Below the pieces are notes generated by a model. It saw only the letters and a program-made list of their open reading frames with translations, was not told where the DNA came from and did no database searches. Positions 16,787 through 24,820 of a stretch of DNA of 64,000 bases are shown piece after piece. Source of the stretch: JASJAR01 sp038530285 (GTDB lineage Bacteria > Pseudomonadota > Alphaproteobacteria > Rhodobacterales > Rhodobacteraceae); the NCBI GenBank assembly GCA_038530285.1, contig JBCBCY010000005.1:1-64000 (forward strand), read 5' to 3'. How positions within the stretch are numbered: position 1 is the first letter of the stretch; each line of letters starts with the position of its first letter. The position numbers were made by a program, and so were the translations under genes.

Positions 16787-17640
16787 CAGCCCTTGCTCCC
16801 AAATCGGCGGGCCCAAAGCGCGAAGGTCAGCGCGATCACCCCCACCGTCGCCATCGCCAGCACCGCCAGGGCCGCCCCAAGGGGCGCGTTGTTCAGGCGC
16901 AAAAACTGCGTCTGGATCATATTGGCGATCATCAGCCCGTCCGGCCCGCCAACGAGGCGCGGGGTCACGTAATCGCCAATCGTGGGGATAAACACGATCA
17001 GCACCGCCGCCGTCACGCCGGGCATCGCCATGGGCAGGGTCACGCGCAAGAACGCGGTCAGATGGCTTTCGCCCAGGTCGCGCGCGGCTTCCAGAAGCGA
17101 CCGGTCAATCCGTTCCAGCGAGACGAAAATCGGCAGAATCGCAAAGGGCGCAAAGGCATGGGCCAGGGTGATCACGACCGCATTTGCGTTGTACAAAAGA
17201 AACGTCAGCGGCGCGTCGATCAGCCCCACACCGATCAGCGAGGAATTGACCACGCCGTTGAAGCCCAAGATCACCTTCCACAGAAAAATCCGGATCAGAT
17301 AGGACGTCCAGAACGGGATCGTGATCAAAAACAGCCAGAGCGATTTGCGGTTCGGGGCCACATGAAACGATACGTAATAGGCCACCGGAAAAGACAGAAC
17401 CACCGTGGCCAGGGTGACAAGGGCGGCGACCCGGACCGACCGGCCCAGAAGCTCAAGGTACAATGGTTCTGTCAGAGCCTCGCGGTAATTGCCCAGGGTC
17501 GGCGACCAATCGATGGTCAAGAAGTTTTGGCTTGCAAAGGAAATCGCCAGAACCGCGGTCATCGGCACAGCCAGAAGCACGACCGCATAAAGTGCTGTCG
17601 GTGAGATTAAAAGCCAGCCACGCCGCGCGTCGTTGTCCAA
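16786..17640 (-). CDS. potB: ABC transporter permease, PotB-like
   Basis: A 284-residue inner membrane permease with about six membrane segments and an EAA loop (SLLEAARDLGESHLTAFLRVTLPMAMPG). It is the first gene of this three-gene transporter operon. A 9-base-pair hairpin lies just upstream at 17651-17674. In most Pot operons a PotD binding protein gene accompanies the permeases; there is none here, so the transporter must use one encoded elsewhere. Confidence 0.88.
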   Translation of the reverse strand: MDNDARRGWLLISPTALYAVVLLAVPMTAVLAISFASQNFLTIDWSPTLGNYREALTEPLYLELLGRSVRVAALVTLATVVLSFPVAYYVSFHVAPNRKSLWLFLITIPFWTSYLIRIFLWKVILGFNGVVNSSLIGVGLIDAPLTFLLYNANAVVITLAHAFAPFAILPIFVSLERIDRSLLEAARDLGESHLTAFLRVTLPMAMPGVTAAVLIVFIPTIGDYVTPRLVGGPDGLMIANMIQTQFLRLNNAPLGAALAVLAMATVGVIALTFALWARRFGSKG

Positions 17641-17650
17641 GTGCCCGCAT

Positions 17651-17674
17651 CCCCGTTTTGGTTAGAAAACGGGG
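17651..17674. other. Hairpin between the DUF6428 gene and potB
   Basis: CCCCGTTTT at 17651-17659 and AAAACGGGG at 17666-17674 form a perfect 9-base-pair stem with a 6-base loop. It has no long T tract on either side, so it may be a weak terminator separating the two transcription units or a 5' stabilising structure for the pot mRNA. Confidence 0.5.
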
Positions 17675-17704
17675 TTTGGACCGCCAGAACAAGTCCTTAT
17701 CGCA

Positions 17705-18157
17705 TCACGCGCAGCAGCTTTGGCGCGCAGAGCTGACTGAAACGGCGGCAGGTTTGCAGGTTGCCCTAGCCCGCACCATAGAGATTTGCACCAGATGGTC
17801 GTCGACCTGCAGCCCGGCGATGTCATAACGCGACAGGCTTTGGTTGCGGTGGCCGAACTCGATATGGACCGGCGCCTCGGCCAAGGCCGGGATCGCGCCA
17901 AGGCTGCGGGTGACGATGGCGCGCAACCGTTCGACCGGCATGGGCGCGTCGCCGAACACATCAAGGACCTGGACGGCGGCTTCGTCCCAGCCCGAGCGAT
18001 GGCCGCCGCAATCGATGCTGTCGACGCGGGCGTGTTTCAACTCGGTGATGTGGTAGCCCGCGCCAACAGGCCCGTCTTCGGTGGCGAAAACGACGCCCGC
18101 TTCGGGCATCGCGGTGTCGAGTGCTGCAAGAAAAGCGTTTAACGTGACGTCGGTCAT
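17705..18157 (-). CDS. DUF6428 family protein
   Basis: A 150-residue protein matching the small DUF6428 family (GPVGAGYHITELKHARVDSIDCGG). These genes often sit next to ArsR-type regulators, as here. The C terminus ends in a Cys pair (SCCA), and IDCGG adds another conserved Cys, suggesting thiol or metal(loid) chemistry. No signal peptide is seen. It is divergent from the arsR-like gene across two shared operator-like repeats, so both are probably controlled by that regulator. The biochemical function is not known to me. Confidence 0.7.
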   Translation of the reverse strand: MTDVTLNAFLAALDTAMPEAGVVFATEDGPVGAGYHITELKHARVDSIDCGGHRSGWDEAAVQVLDVFGDAPMPVERLRAIVTRSLGAIPALAEAPVHIEFGHRNQSLSRYDIAGLQVDDHLVQISMVRARATCKPAAVSVSSARQSCCA

Positions 18158-18170
18158 GGGGAGCCCCTGT

Positions 18171-18192
18171 TATTTCAAGATGTCTTGCAATA
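18171..18192. promoter_or_regulatory. ArsR-type operator, copy 1 (imperfect)
   Basis: TATTTCAA-N6-TTGCAATA: an inverted repeat with one inserted/changed base relative to copy 2. It lies 14 bases upstream of the DUF6428 start. It is 41 bases, about four helical turns, from copy 2. Confidence 0.65.
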
Positions 18193-18211
18193 TGTATCCG
18201 GGGATGAAAAT

Positions 18212-18233
18212 TATTTCAATAGGTGTTGAAATA
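18212..18233. promoter_or_regulatory. ArsR-type operator, copy 2 (perfect palindrome over the start codon)
   Basis: TATTTCAA-N6-TTGAAATA is a perfect 8-base inverted repeat whose last base is the A of the arsR-like ATG. A dimer bound here would block transcription of its own gene, the normal autoregulation of ArsR repressors. Confidence 0.7.
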
Positions 18234-18553
18234 TGAATGATGAACAGGCGGCACATTTCCTTGGCGCGTTGGCCAACCCGACGCGGTTGGCGATTGTCCG
18301 GCACCTTGTGCGCGCGGGTCCTGAGGGGGCGGCGGCGGGTGCGATTGCCGCCTCGGTTGACGCGACACCGTCACGCGCATCGTTTCATCTGGCGGCTTTG
18401 GCAGAGCTTGGGGTGGTGTCGGCTGAGCGACAATCGCGCAGCATGATCTACCACATCAACTTCGACCGGCTGGGATCGGTGTTGCGGTATTTTATCGAAG
18501 AGTGCTGTGCCGGGAACCCGGTCCTGCGCGCCAGCTGCGGGGTGCGCTGCTGA
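18233..18553 (+). CDS. ArsR/SmtB-family repressor
   Basis: A 106-residue winged-helix regulator: ALANPTRLAIVRHLVRAG opens the domain and ATPSRASFHLAALAELGVV is the recognition helix region, followed by a beta wing (VSAERQSRSMIYHI). The C terminus has four Cys (EECCAGNPVLRASCGVRC), a plausible arsenite or heavy-metal site, although the classical ELCVCDL motif in helix alpha-3 is absent. It is divergent from DUF6428 and has a palindrome over its start codon. No arsenic resistance pump or reductase is adjacent. Confidence 0.85.
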   Translation: MNDEQAAHFLGALANPTRLAIVRHLVRAGPEGAAAGAIAASVDATPSRASFHLAALAELGVVSAERQSRSMIYHINFDRLGSVLRYFIEECCAGNPVLRASCGVRC

Positions 18554-18566
18554 CCCTGGCACCACG

Positions 18567-18595
18567 AAAAAGGGCGGCGCCTGCGCACCGCCCTT
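18567..18595 (-). terminator. Intrinsic terminator of rplM-rpsI
   Basis: Stem AAGGGCGG at 18570-18577 pairs with CCGCCCTT at 18588-18595. Read on the minus strand it is followed by a T tract. It lies 23 bases after rpsI. Confidence 0.75.
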
Positions 18596-18617
18596 CCCCA
18601 AATTCTGATCGTTCGGC

Positions 18618-19097
18618 TTAACGCTTGGAGAACTGGAAGCTCTTTCTCGCTTTGGCCTTGCCGTATTTCTTGCGTTCCACCACGCGGCTGTCGCGGGTCA
18701 GGAAGCCTGCCGCTTTCAACGCGGCCCGGTGGGACGGCTCATAAAGCTGCAGCGCTTTCGAGATGCCGTGCTTCACAGCACCCGCCTGGCCCGACAGCCC
18801 GCCGCCCTTGACGGTGGCCTGCACATCGAACTCGCCGACAACGCCGGCCACTTCAAACGGCTGGCGCAGGATCATCTGCAGCACGGGGCGTGCAAAGTAT
18901 GCCGCCATTTCCTTGCCATTGACGGTGACCTTGCCGGAGCCCGGCTTGATCCAGACGCGGGCGACCGCATCCTTCCGCTTGCCAGTGGCATAGGACCGGC
19001 CCAGATCATCGCGAACCGGTTCGCGCGGTGTCACCACTTCGGCGGGGGCGTCTGCCACGGTGCCGAGGTCTTCGAGTGTGTTGATTTCGTCGGCCAT
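18618..19097 (-). CDS. rpsI: 30S ribosomal protein S9
   Basis: The 159-residue protein has the S9 core (SYATGKRKDAVARVWIKPGSG, VKGGGLSGQAGAVKHGISKAL) and the conserved C terminus GKAKARKSFQFSKR, whose Lys-Arg tail reaches the ribosomal P site. An N-terminal acidic extension of about 30 residues is usual in alphaproteobacteria. It follows rplM with a 3-base gap, as in nearly all bacteria. Confidence 0.97.
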   Translation of the reverse strand: MADEINTLEDLGTVADAPAEVVTPREPVRDDLGRSYATGKRKDAVARVWIKPGSGKVTVNGKEMAAYFARPVLQMILRQPFEVAGVVGEFDVQATVKGGGLSGQAGAVKHGISKALQLYEPSHRAALKAAGFLTRDSRVVERKKYGKAKARKSFQFSKR

Positions 19098-19100
19098 GGC

Positions 19101-19562
19101 TTATGCGCCTCGCGTGTTTTTGGCGTTCATCGATTTAACGTCGAGCACTTCGGGGCTTTGCGCCTCATGGGGGTGGTCGGTGCCCGCGTAGACGCGCAGG
19201 TTGGTCATCTGCTGACGGCTGAGCTTGTTGCCCGGCAGCATCCGCTTGACGGCCTGGGTGACGACACGTTCAGGGTACTTGCCTTCAAGGATCTGGCCGG
19301 TGGTGCGCGATTTGATCCCGCCGGGATACCCTGTGTGCCAGTAGTTCGGCTTGTTGCGCTTGTCGCCCGTCAGCTGGATCTTGTCGGCATTGATGACAAT
19401 CACGTTGTCGCCCATGTCCATATGCGGGGTGAAGGTCGCCTTGTGCTTGCCGCGCAGGCGGTTGGCCACGATCGAGGCAAGACGGCCCAGCACGACGCCT
19501 TCGGCATCGATGATGATCCACTTCTTGTCGATCTCAGAGGGCGTGATCGAATAGGTTTTCAT
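19101..19562 (-). CDS. rplM: 50S ribosomal protein L13
   Basis: The protein begins MKTYSITPSEIDKKWIIIDA, exactly as L13 homologues do, giving 153 residues. Core motifs LGRLASIVANRLRGKHK and GDNVIVINADKIQLTG are present. An in-frame upstream ATG would add 32 residues of unrelated sequence that overlap the promoter, so it is rejected. Confidence 0.97.
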   Translation of the reverse strand: MKTYSITPSEIDKKWIIIDAEGVVLGRLASIVANRLRGKHKATFTPHMDMGDNVIVINADKIQLTGDKRNKPNYWHTGYPGGIKSRTTGQILEGKYPERVVTQAVKRMLPGNKLSRQQMTNLRVYAGTDHPHEAQSPEVLDVKSMNAKNTRGA

Positions 19563-19596
19563 AGCGGTCCTTGACGGATGGAAACTCGAACGCCGT

Positions 19597-19624
19597 GTTC
19601 TAAGGGTTTTGACGGCCCAGTCAA
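19597..19624 (-). promoter_or_regulatory. Putative sigma-70 promoter of rplM-rpsI
   Basis: On the minus strand TTGACT (19624-19619), a 16-base spacer and TAGAAC (19602-19597) resemble -35 and -10 elements. The -10 lies about 35 bases before the rplM start codon. Assigned by consensus only. Confidence 0.4.
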
Positions 19625-19753
19625 TGGCGGTTTGGTCTGAATATCTGTTGGAAAACATAGGGTTAAAAATATGGTATTATTTTACCCCAAGTCTGATGAT
19701 CTGCCTGAGCCAAAGACCTGCCAAAATGCGGCCTGCGGCCAAGACGTCTTTTA

Positions 19754-19800
19754 GTTGGGGCTCTGCCCCAAACCCCGGGATATTTGTTGGGGAGATGAAG
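19754..19800. repeat. CTTCATC-AAATA intergenic element, copy 3 (reverse)
   Basis: On the minus strand it reads CTTCATCTCCCCAACAAATA, then TCCCGGGG, and ends with the hairpin TTGGGGCAGAGCCCCAA, the same order of parts as copy 1. It is in the gap between the rplM promoter and the phoX terminator. Confidence 0.55.
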
Positions 19801-19807
19801 GACAAAC

Positions 19808-19842
19808 AAAAAAGCCCCGGGCACCTTTCAGCGCCCGGGGCT
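19808..19842 (-). terminator. Intrinsic terminator of phoX
   Basis: A perfect 10-base-pair stem, AGCCCCGGGC at 19813-19822 with its complement at 19833-19842. Read on the minus strand it runs into TTTTTTG. It starts 18 bases after the phoX stop codon. Confidence 0.88.
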
Positions 19843-19859
19843 ATTTTCACAAACGAAGC

Positions 19860-21788
19860 TTAGCCGACCAGGGCGCCGTCGCTGCGCTTGACCGTCACGA
19901 TGGCCGAGCGTGGCAATGTCCCTTCGCCGTCCGGGAACGGAGCGCCGGGGTGCTGGATGCCCACGAACATCGTGCGCTTGTCCGCCGACCAGGTCAGACC
20001 GGTGACTTCCGACCCGTTGGGGCCCGTGAGGAAGCGGCGGATCTCGCCGGTGACGGGATCACCTGCCAGCATCTGGTTGTTGCCGTTGCCCAGGAAGTCG
20101 CCTTCGTTGTCGTCATTGCCGTCGGTTTGGATCCAGATCAGGCCGGTCGAATCGATCTGCATCCCGTCTGGCGAATTGAACAGGTTGCCCTCGTTCATGT
20201 TCGCCGTTCCGGCATAAAGCCCATCGGTGTGGACCGTCGGATTGCCGACCATCACGTAAAGATCCCAATCGAAGGTGGATGCCCCGTGGTCATCGTTATG
20301 GGGCTTCCAGCGCACGATCTGGCCGTAGCGGTTGATCTCACGCGGGTTGGGCGCATTGGGGATCATCGGCTCGCCCGCGGCATTGGTGCGGATCGACCCG
20401 TCGTCATTGGTGGCCCCGCGGCGCGAGTTGTTCGTGAGGCAGCAATAGGCCTCGACCGCGGTTGGGTTCACCGCGATCCATTCGGGCCGGTCCATGGTGG
20501 TGGCTGAAACCTCGGTTGCTGCCATCCGCGTGAAGACCGCGATTTCAGCTTCCGACATGCCGGTGTCTTCAGGTGTGAGTGCCACCCAGGTGCCGGTCAT
20601 GTCGTCGTTGAACTTGGCGACGAACAACTGGCCTTCGCTGAGCAATGTCGAGGTATCGCCGCCGGGCACGTAGATGTCCCGGCTGACCCATTTGTACATG
20701 TATTCGCCGCGCTCATCGTCGCCCATATAGACCACGACCTGGCCTTCGGGTGTCAGCGCGTAAGCGGCGTTTTCATGTTTGAACCGGCCCAGGGCCGTGT
20801 GCTTGATGGGTGTGGCATCGGGGTTCCAGGGGTCGATTTCCACGATATAGCCCGCGCGGTGCGGCTCGTTCGGGTTCTTCGACAGATCAAAGCGCGCGTC
20901 AAAGCCGTGGTAGTTGTAGCGGCCCGGATCGACCTTGGTCGACACACCGTAACGGGCAAACCCGTTGGCATGAACATCGTCCAGCGCCAGTTCTTCAGTG
21001 GTGCCGAAGTAGCCGTTGAAGTTTTCTTCGCAAGTCAGATAGGTGCCCCACGGCGTGCGGCCCGAGCCACAATTGTTGAAGGTCCCCAGCGATTTCGTGC
21101 CCGTGGGATCGGCGGCGGTCTTCAACAGGTCATGGCCCGCGGCAGGTCCATCGATGACCATGTCCGACCGATGATGGATGCGGCGGTTATAGGGGCTGTC
21201 GACGACAACCTCCCAGCCGTTTGCACCTTCGGTCACTTCCATCACGGTCACGCCCTGGAAGTTCTGCAGACGCACGATGTCATCGGCCGAAGCGGCGGCA
21301 CCTTCCTGGTCGGCAGGCAGATTGATCTTGGGGTTCACGTATTCCGAATTCACGACCAGAAGCTCGGTCCCGCCTTTGTGGAACAATTCCATCCCATCGG
21401 TGTTTTCACCAAACACGCGGTCAGAGCCTTCGGTGGGCACGCCGGTGGCGGTGTCAAAGGCAGGTGCGTCCGAAAACAGCGGATCGCCCCAGCGCACAAG
21501 CACGTCCCAGGTGTATCCGCCGGGCACATGCACGGTGCCATCGGTCTGGGGGGCCAGTTGATCAAAGGCAAACCGTGACGTCTGCTGGGCGTCGGCGGTT
21601 GTGGCTTTCAGGCCCGCAACCCCCATAACGGCTGCGCCCGACCCGAAGGCTAGCGCACCGCCCAAAAAGCCGCGGCGCGAAATGGCGCGCTCAACCACGC
21701 GGTCAAAGTCTTGCTCGGTTGGACGGGGGAAATTCTGTTCGTCCCAATCATCAAAAGACAGGCTGTCGTAATCAACGTCTTTCATCAT
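19860..21788 (-). CDS. phoX: PhoX-family alkaline phosphatase, Tat exported
   Basis: A 642-residue protein of the PhoX/DUF839 family: calcium/iron phosphatases that free phosphate from organic esters outside the cell. It carries a twin-arginine signal (SRRGFLGGALAFGSGAAVMG) at about residues 36-55, followed by an A-x-A-like site. Family motifs include FNNCGSGRTPWGTYLTCEEN (with the metal-binding Cys and Glu) and KHENAAY. The start is set by a GGGAGA just before ATGATG; the frame stays open 17 codons further up without similarity. I see no clear Pho box upstream. It has its own terminator. Confidence 0.88.
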   Translation of the reverse strand: MMKDVDYDSLSFDDWDEQNFPRPTEQDFDRVVERAISRRGFLGGALAFGSGAAVMGVAGLKATTADAQQTSRFAFDQLAPQTDGTVHVPGGYTWDVLVRWGDPLFSDAPAFDTATGVPTEGSDRVFGENTDGMELFHKGGTELLVVNSEYVNPKINLPADQEGAAASADDIVRLQNFQGVTVMEVTEGANGWEVVVDSPYNRRIHHRSDMVIDGPAAGHDLLKTAADPTGTKSLGTFNNCGSGRTPWGTYLTCEENFNGYFGTTEELALDDVHANGFARYGVSTKVDPGRYNYHGFDARFDLSKNPNEPHRAGYIVEIDPWNPDATPIKHTALGRFKHENAAYALTPEGQVVVYMGDDERGEYMYKWVSRDIYVPGGDTSTLLSEGQLFVAKFNDDMTGTWVALTPEDTGMSEAEIAVFTRMAATEVSATTMDRPEWIAVNPTAVEAYCCLTNNSRRGATNDDGSIRTNAAGEPMIPNAPNPREINRYGQIVRWKPHNDDHGASTFDWDLYVMVGNPTVHTDGLYAGTANMNEGNLFNSPDGMQIDSTGLIWIQTDGNDDNEGDFLGNGNNQMLAGDPVTGEIRRFLTGPNGSEVTGLTWSADKRTMFVGIQHPGAPFPDGEGTLPRSAIVTVKRSDGALVG

Positions 21789-21969
21789 GCTCTCCCTGAG
21801 GGGTTGTTGCTGCACCGGCGCGAGGGGCACCGCGGTCATTAGGTTAGGAAGCTTCGGTCTCAGTTTTGTGATGCAAGCGCCGTCTTTTGGGGCCTGCGTC
21901 AGCCTGTCTCAGTCTTTTCAGCGGGCGCTGAAACCGGTACGCAGACGCGTCAGTCAAAGGGGGGCGCTC

Positions 21970-22860
21970 ATGCGTATTTTGTTCACCGGCGGGTCCGGCA
22001 AAGCGGGTCGCCACGCGGTGCCCTGGCTGCAATCGCGCGGCTACAAGGTGGTCAATGCCGACCTTGTTCCCCTGGACGGGGCCGACAATCTGCAGGTCGA
22101 CCTGACGGACGCAGGCCAGGTGCAAAACATCATGACCAGCTATGGCAATCTGGGCGAGTTGGACGCCGGCACCGGCGTGCCCGCCTTTGACGCGGTGGTC
22201 CATTTCGCAGCCGTGCCGCGCATTCTGATCAAGCCCGACAATGAAACCTTCCGCATCAACACGATGTCGACGTACAATGTCATCGACGCCGCCCTGCGCG
22301 CGGGCATCCGCAAGATCATCTTCGCCTCGTCTGAGACCACATACGGCATTTGTTTCTGGGATGGTGAGCGGCGCCCCGATTATGTGCCCATCGATGAAGC
22401 GCACCCCACGGTGCCGGCCGATTCCTATGCGATGTCGAAGGTCGTGAACGAGGCGACCGCGCGGAGTTTTCAGGCGCGCTCGGGCGCGGATATCTACGGG
22501 CTGCGCATCAATAACGTCATCGAACCCCACGAATATGAAGCCGATTTTCCAGCCTATGTGGCCGACCCAGCCAAGCGGCGGCGCAACATTTTCGCCTATA
22601 TCGACGCCCGCGATCTGGCCCATGCGGTCGATTGCTGCCTGAAGACCGACGGGTTGGGCTATCAGGTGTTCAACATCGCCAATGGCGATTCGTCCGTGGC
22701 CCTGCCGACACAGCAGATCTGCGACCGGTTTTATCCCGGCGTGCCGATCAAAAAGGATATGGGTCCGAACGAGACCTTCTATTCCATCGACAAGGCCAAA
22801 ACCCTTCTGGGGTTTGCGCCTGAACACGGCTGGCGCGACGTGATCGGCACGGAAATATAA
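21970..22860 (+). CDS. NAD-dependent epimerase/dehydratase (extended SDR)
   Basis: A 296-residue extended short-chain dehydrogenase. The NAD(P)-binding GGSGKAGRH lies at residues 7-15, the catalytic Ser is in FASSETTYG, and the Tyr-Lys pair is YAMSK. The NAD loop Asp occurs in NADLVPLDG. Such enzymes act on nucleotide sugars or uronic acids; the similarity to uronate dehydrogenases is weak and I leave the substrate open. The frame extends 61 codons upstream, crossing the phoX promoter region, and is not used. Confidence 0.82.
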   Translation: MRILFTGGSGKAGRHAVPWLQSRGYKVVNADLVPLDGADNLQVDLTDAGQVQNIMTSYGNLGELDAGTGVPAFDAVVHFAAVPRILIKPDNETFRINTMSTYNVIDAALRAGIRKIIFASSETTYGICFWDGERRPDYVPIDEAHPTVPADSYAMSKVVNEATARSFQARSGADIYGLRINNVIEPHEYEADFPAYVADPAKRRRNIFAYIDARDLAHAVDCCLKTDGLGYQVFNIANGDSSVALPTQQICDRFYPGVPIKKDMGPNETFYSIDKAKTLLGFAPEHGWRDVIGTEI

Positions 22861-22863
22861 TCC

Positions 22864-22911
22864 GCGCAAATCGACCCGAAAACCGGTGCCCACATTTGCG
22901 TTTGCGCTTTA
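22864..22911. repeat. Intergenic repeat element, copy 2 (19-base core)
   Basis: The core CCCGAAAACCGGTGCCCAC at 22875-22893 is identical to the one at 1158-1140. Flanks GCGCAAAT and GCGCTTT also match. Like copy 1 it fills a convergent gap, here overlapping the end of the ABC-F gene by three bases. Confidence 0.75.
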
Positions 22912-24705
22912 AGCCCCGGCTTTTTCGGCCAGGGCCAGCCAGTCTTCTTCCGCCGCCGCCAGCTTGTCCTGGCGTTCGACCAGCGCGCGCGAATACAGAT
23001 CAAATTTCTTGGGATCGGTGCTGAAAAGATCCGGCGCGGCCAGCGCGGTTTCCAGCTTGGCGATCTCGGCTTCCAATCGCTCAATCTCGCCCGGCAGCGC
23101 CTCAAGCCGGTGCTGTTCGGTAAAGCTCAGCCCCTGACCGCTGTCCTTTGGTTTTTCTGTCTTTGCCTGCGCCTTTTTGGGCTTGTCGCCCCCTGCGCCC
23201 GCCAACCAATCCACTTTCACATCCGACCAGCCGCCGGCAAAGACCGTCAGCTTGCCGCCGCGTTCCAGCGCCACGGTCTGGGTCGCCACCCGGTCGATGA
23301 AATCGCGGTCGTGGGACACCAGCAAAACCGTGCCCGCGTAATCGTCCAGAAGTTCCTGCAACAGATCGAGCGTTTCGATGTCCAGATCATTGGTCGGCTC
23401 GTCCATCACCAGAAGATTGGCTTCCTTGGCCATGAGTTTTGCCAATAAAAGCCGCGCCTTTTCGCCCCCCGACAGCGACCGCACCGGCGCGCGGGCCTGG
23501 GCATCATCGAACAGAAAATCCTTCAGATAGCTGACCACATGGCGGGGCGTGCCGCGCACCATCACCTGATCGGCCCGGCCCGAGACGCGCATGTCCTTGT
23601 CGCCTGCCAGCGCTTCCCAAAGTGTCACATCGGGATCAAGGGCCGCGCGGGCCTGGTCGAACACCGCAAGGTCGAGCCCCGTGCCCAACGACACCTCGCC
23701 CGCGTCCGGGGCCAAATCACCCGTCAGCGTTTTGATCAGCGTCGTCTTGCCCGCACCATTGGGGCCCACAAAGGCCACCCGGTCGCCCCGCGCGATCTTC
23801 AGATCGAAGTCAGAAAACAGCGTCTGGCCACCGAAGGACTTTGCGATCCCGCGCGCTTCGATCACCTTCTTGCCGGACTTCGGCGCATCGGCCAGCGCCA
23901 TCGCCGCCGCGCCCTGCCGCTTGATCTGCGACGCCCGCTCGGCCCGCAAGCCCTGCAGGGCGCGCACCCGGCCCATGTTGCGTTTGCGCCGGGCCGATAT
24001 GCCTTCGACCGCCCAACGGGCTTCGGCCTTGATCTTGCGGTTGAGTTTGTGGCGCGCGATGTCTTCGTCTTCCCAGGTCTTGTCGCGCCAGACCTCGAAA
24101 TCCGCAAAGCCCCGGTCCTGGCGGCGCACCACGCCGCGGTCAAGCCAGAGCGTGGCCCGTGTCAGCCGTTGCAAAAACGCCCGGTCGTGCGAAATCAGGA
24201 TGTAGGCGCCGCGGCGTTCAGCCAGGTAGGTTTCCAGCCACAGAATGGCCTGGATATCCAGATGGTTGGTCGGCTCATCCAAAAGCATCAGGTCCGCGTC
24301 AGACGCCACTAGCCCCGCCAGGGCCGCGCGCCTGCGTTCCCCGCCAGAGGCTTTTGACGGATCGCGCGCCAGATCGATGCCGATGCCTTCGGCGGCCGCT
24401 TCGACGCGCCAGACCTCGGACGGGTCGAAGGCGCGGGCGGCATAATCACCAAGGGTCGCGAAATCCGCCATATCGGGGTCTTGGGACAGCCGCGCCATAT
24501 CGGCCCCCGGGGCCAGCACGCGCGCGCCGGTGTCCGGTTCCACGTCGCCTGCCATCAGCTTCATCAGGGTCGATTTGCCCGATCCGTTCCGGCCCACCAA
24601 GGCAATCCGGTCACCGGTTTGGACCACCACGTTGAGATCCGCAAACACCGGGTCCCCGCCCCAGGTGAGCGAGATATCAGACAATTGTAAAAGCGGGGCT
24701 GGCAT
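22909..24705 (-). CDS. ABC-F family ATPase, Uup-like
   Basis: A 598-residue cytoplasmic protein with two ABC domains in tandem and no membrane segment. Domain one has GRNGSGKSTL, signature ASGGERRRAAL and LMLLDEPTNHLD; domain two has GPNGAGKTTLI, LSGGEKARLLL and LLVMDEPTNDLD. The linker between them (about 195-275) is Arg/Lys-rich. The C terminus is a coiled coil (EIERLEAEIAKLETAL), characteristic of Uup. ABC-F proteins act on the ribosome; Uup also affects transposon excision in E. coli. The precise role here is unknown. Confidence 0.9.
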   Translation of the reverse strand: MPAPLLQLSDISLTWGGDPVFADLNVVVQTGDRIALVGRNGSGKSTLMKLMAGDVEPDTGARVLAPGADMARLSQDPDMADFATLGDYAARAFDPSEVWRVEAAAEGIGIDLARDPSKASGGERRRAALAGLVASDADLMLLDEPTNHLDIQAILWLETYLAERRGAYILISHDRAFLQRLTRATLWLDRGVVRRQDRGFADFEVWRDKTWEDEDIARHKLNRKIKAEARWAVEGISARRKRNMGRVRALQGLRAERASQIKRQGAAAMALADAPKSGKKVIEARGIAKSFGGQTLFSDFDLKIARGDRVAFVGPNGAGKTTLIKTLTGDLAPDAGEVSLGTGLDLAVFDQARAALDPDVTLWEALAGDKDMRVSGRADQVMVRGTPRHVVSYLKDFLFDDAQARAPVRSLSGGEKARLLLAKLMAKEANLLVMDEPTNDLDIETLDLLQELLDDYAGTVLLVSHDRDFIDRVATQTVALERGGKLTVFAGGWSDVKVDWLAGAGGDKPKKAQAKTEKPKDSGQGLSFTEQHRLEALPGEIERLEAEIAKLETALAAPDLFSTDPKKFDLYSRALVERQDKLAAAEEDWLALAEKAGA

Positions 24706-24820
24706 GGACTTGGGGCTAGTCGCTCAGGCCGGTGATGGCAAGATGCCTGCGACGGGCAAGCGCGGTTCGAGGCGTCATACGCTTTGAAGACGCGTGCTTT
24801 TGGGGGTTTTGTGGCGGTGT

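Noticed and set aside
21789..21969. Pho box in the phoX upstream region
   Set aside because: I looked for paired CTGTCAT-like words; CTGTCTC near 21905 has no good partner 11 bases away.
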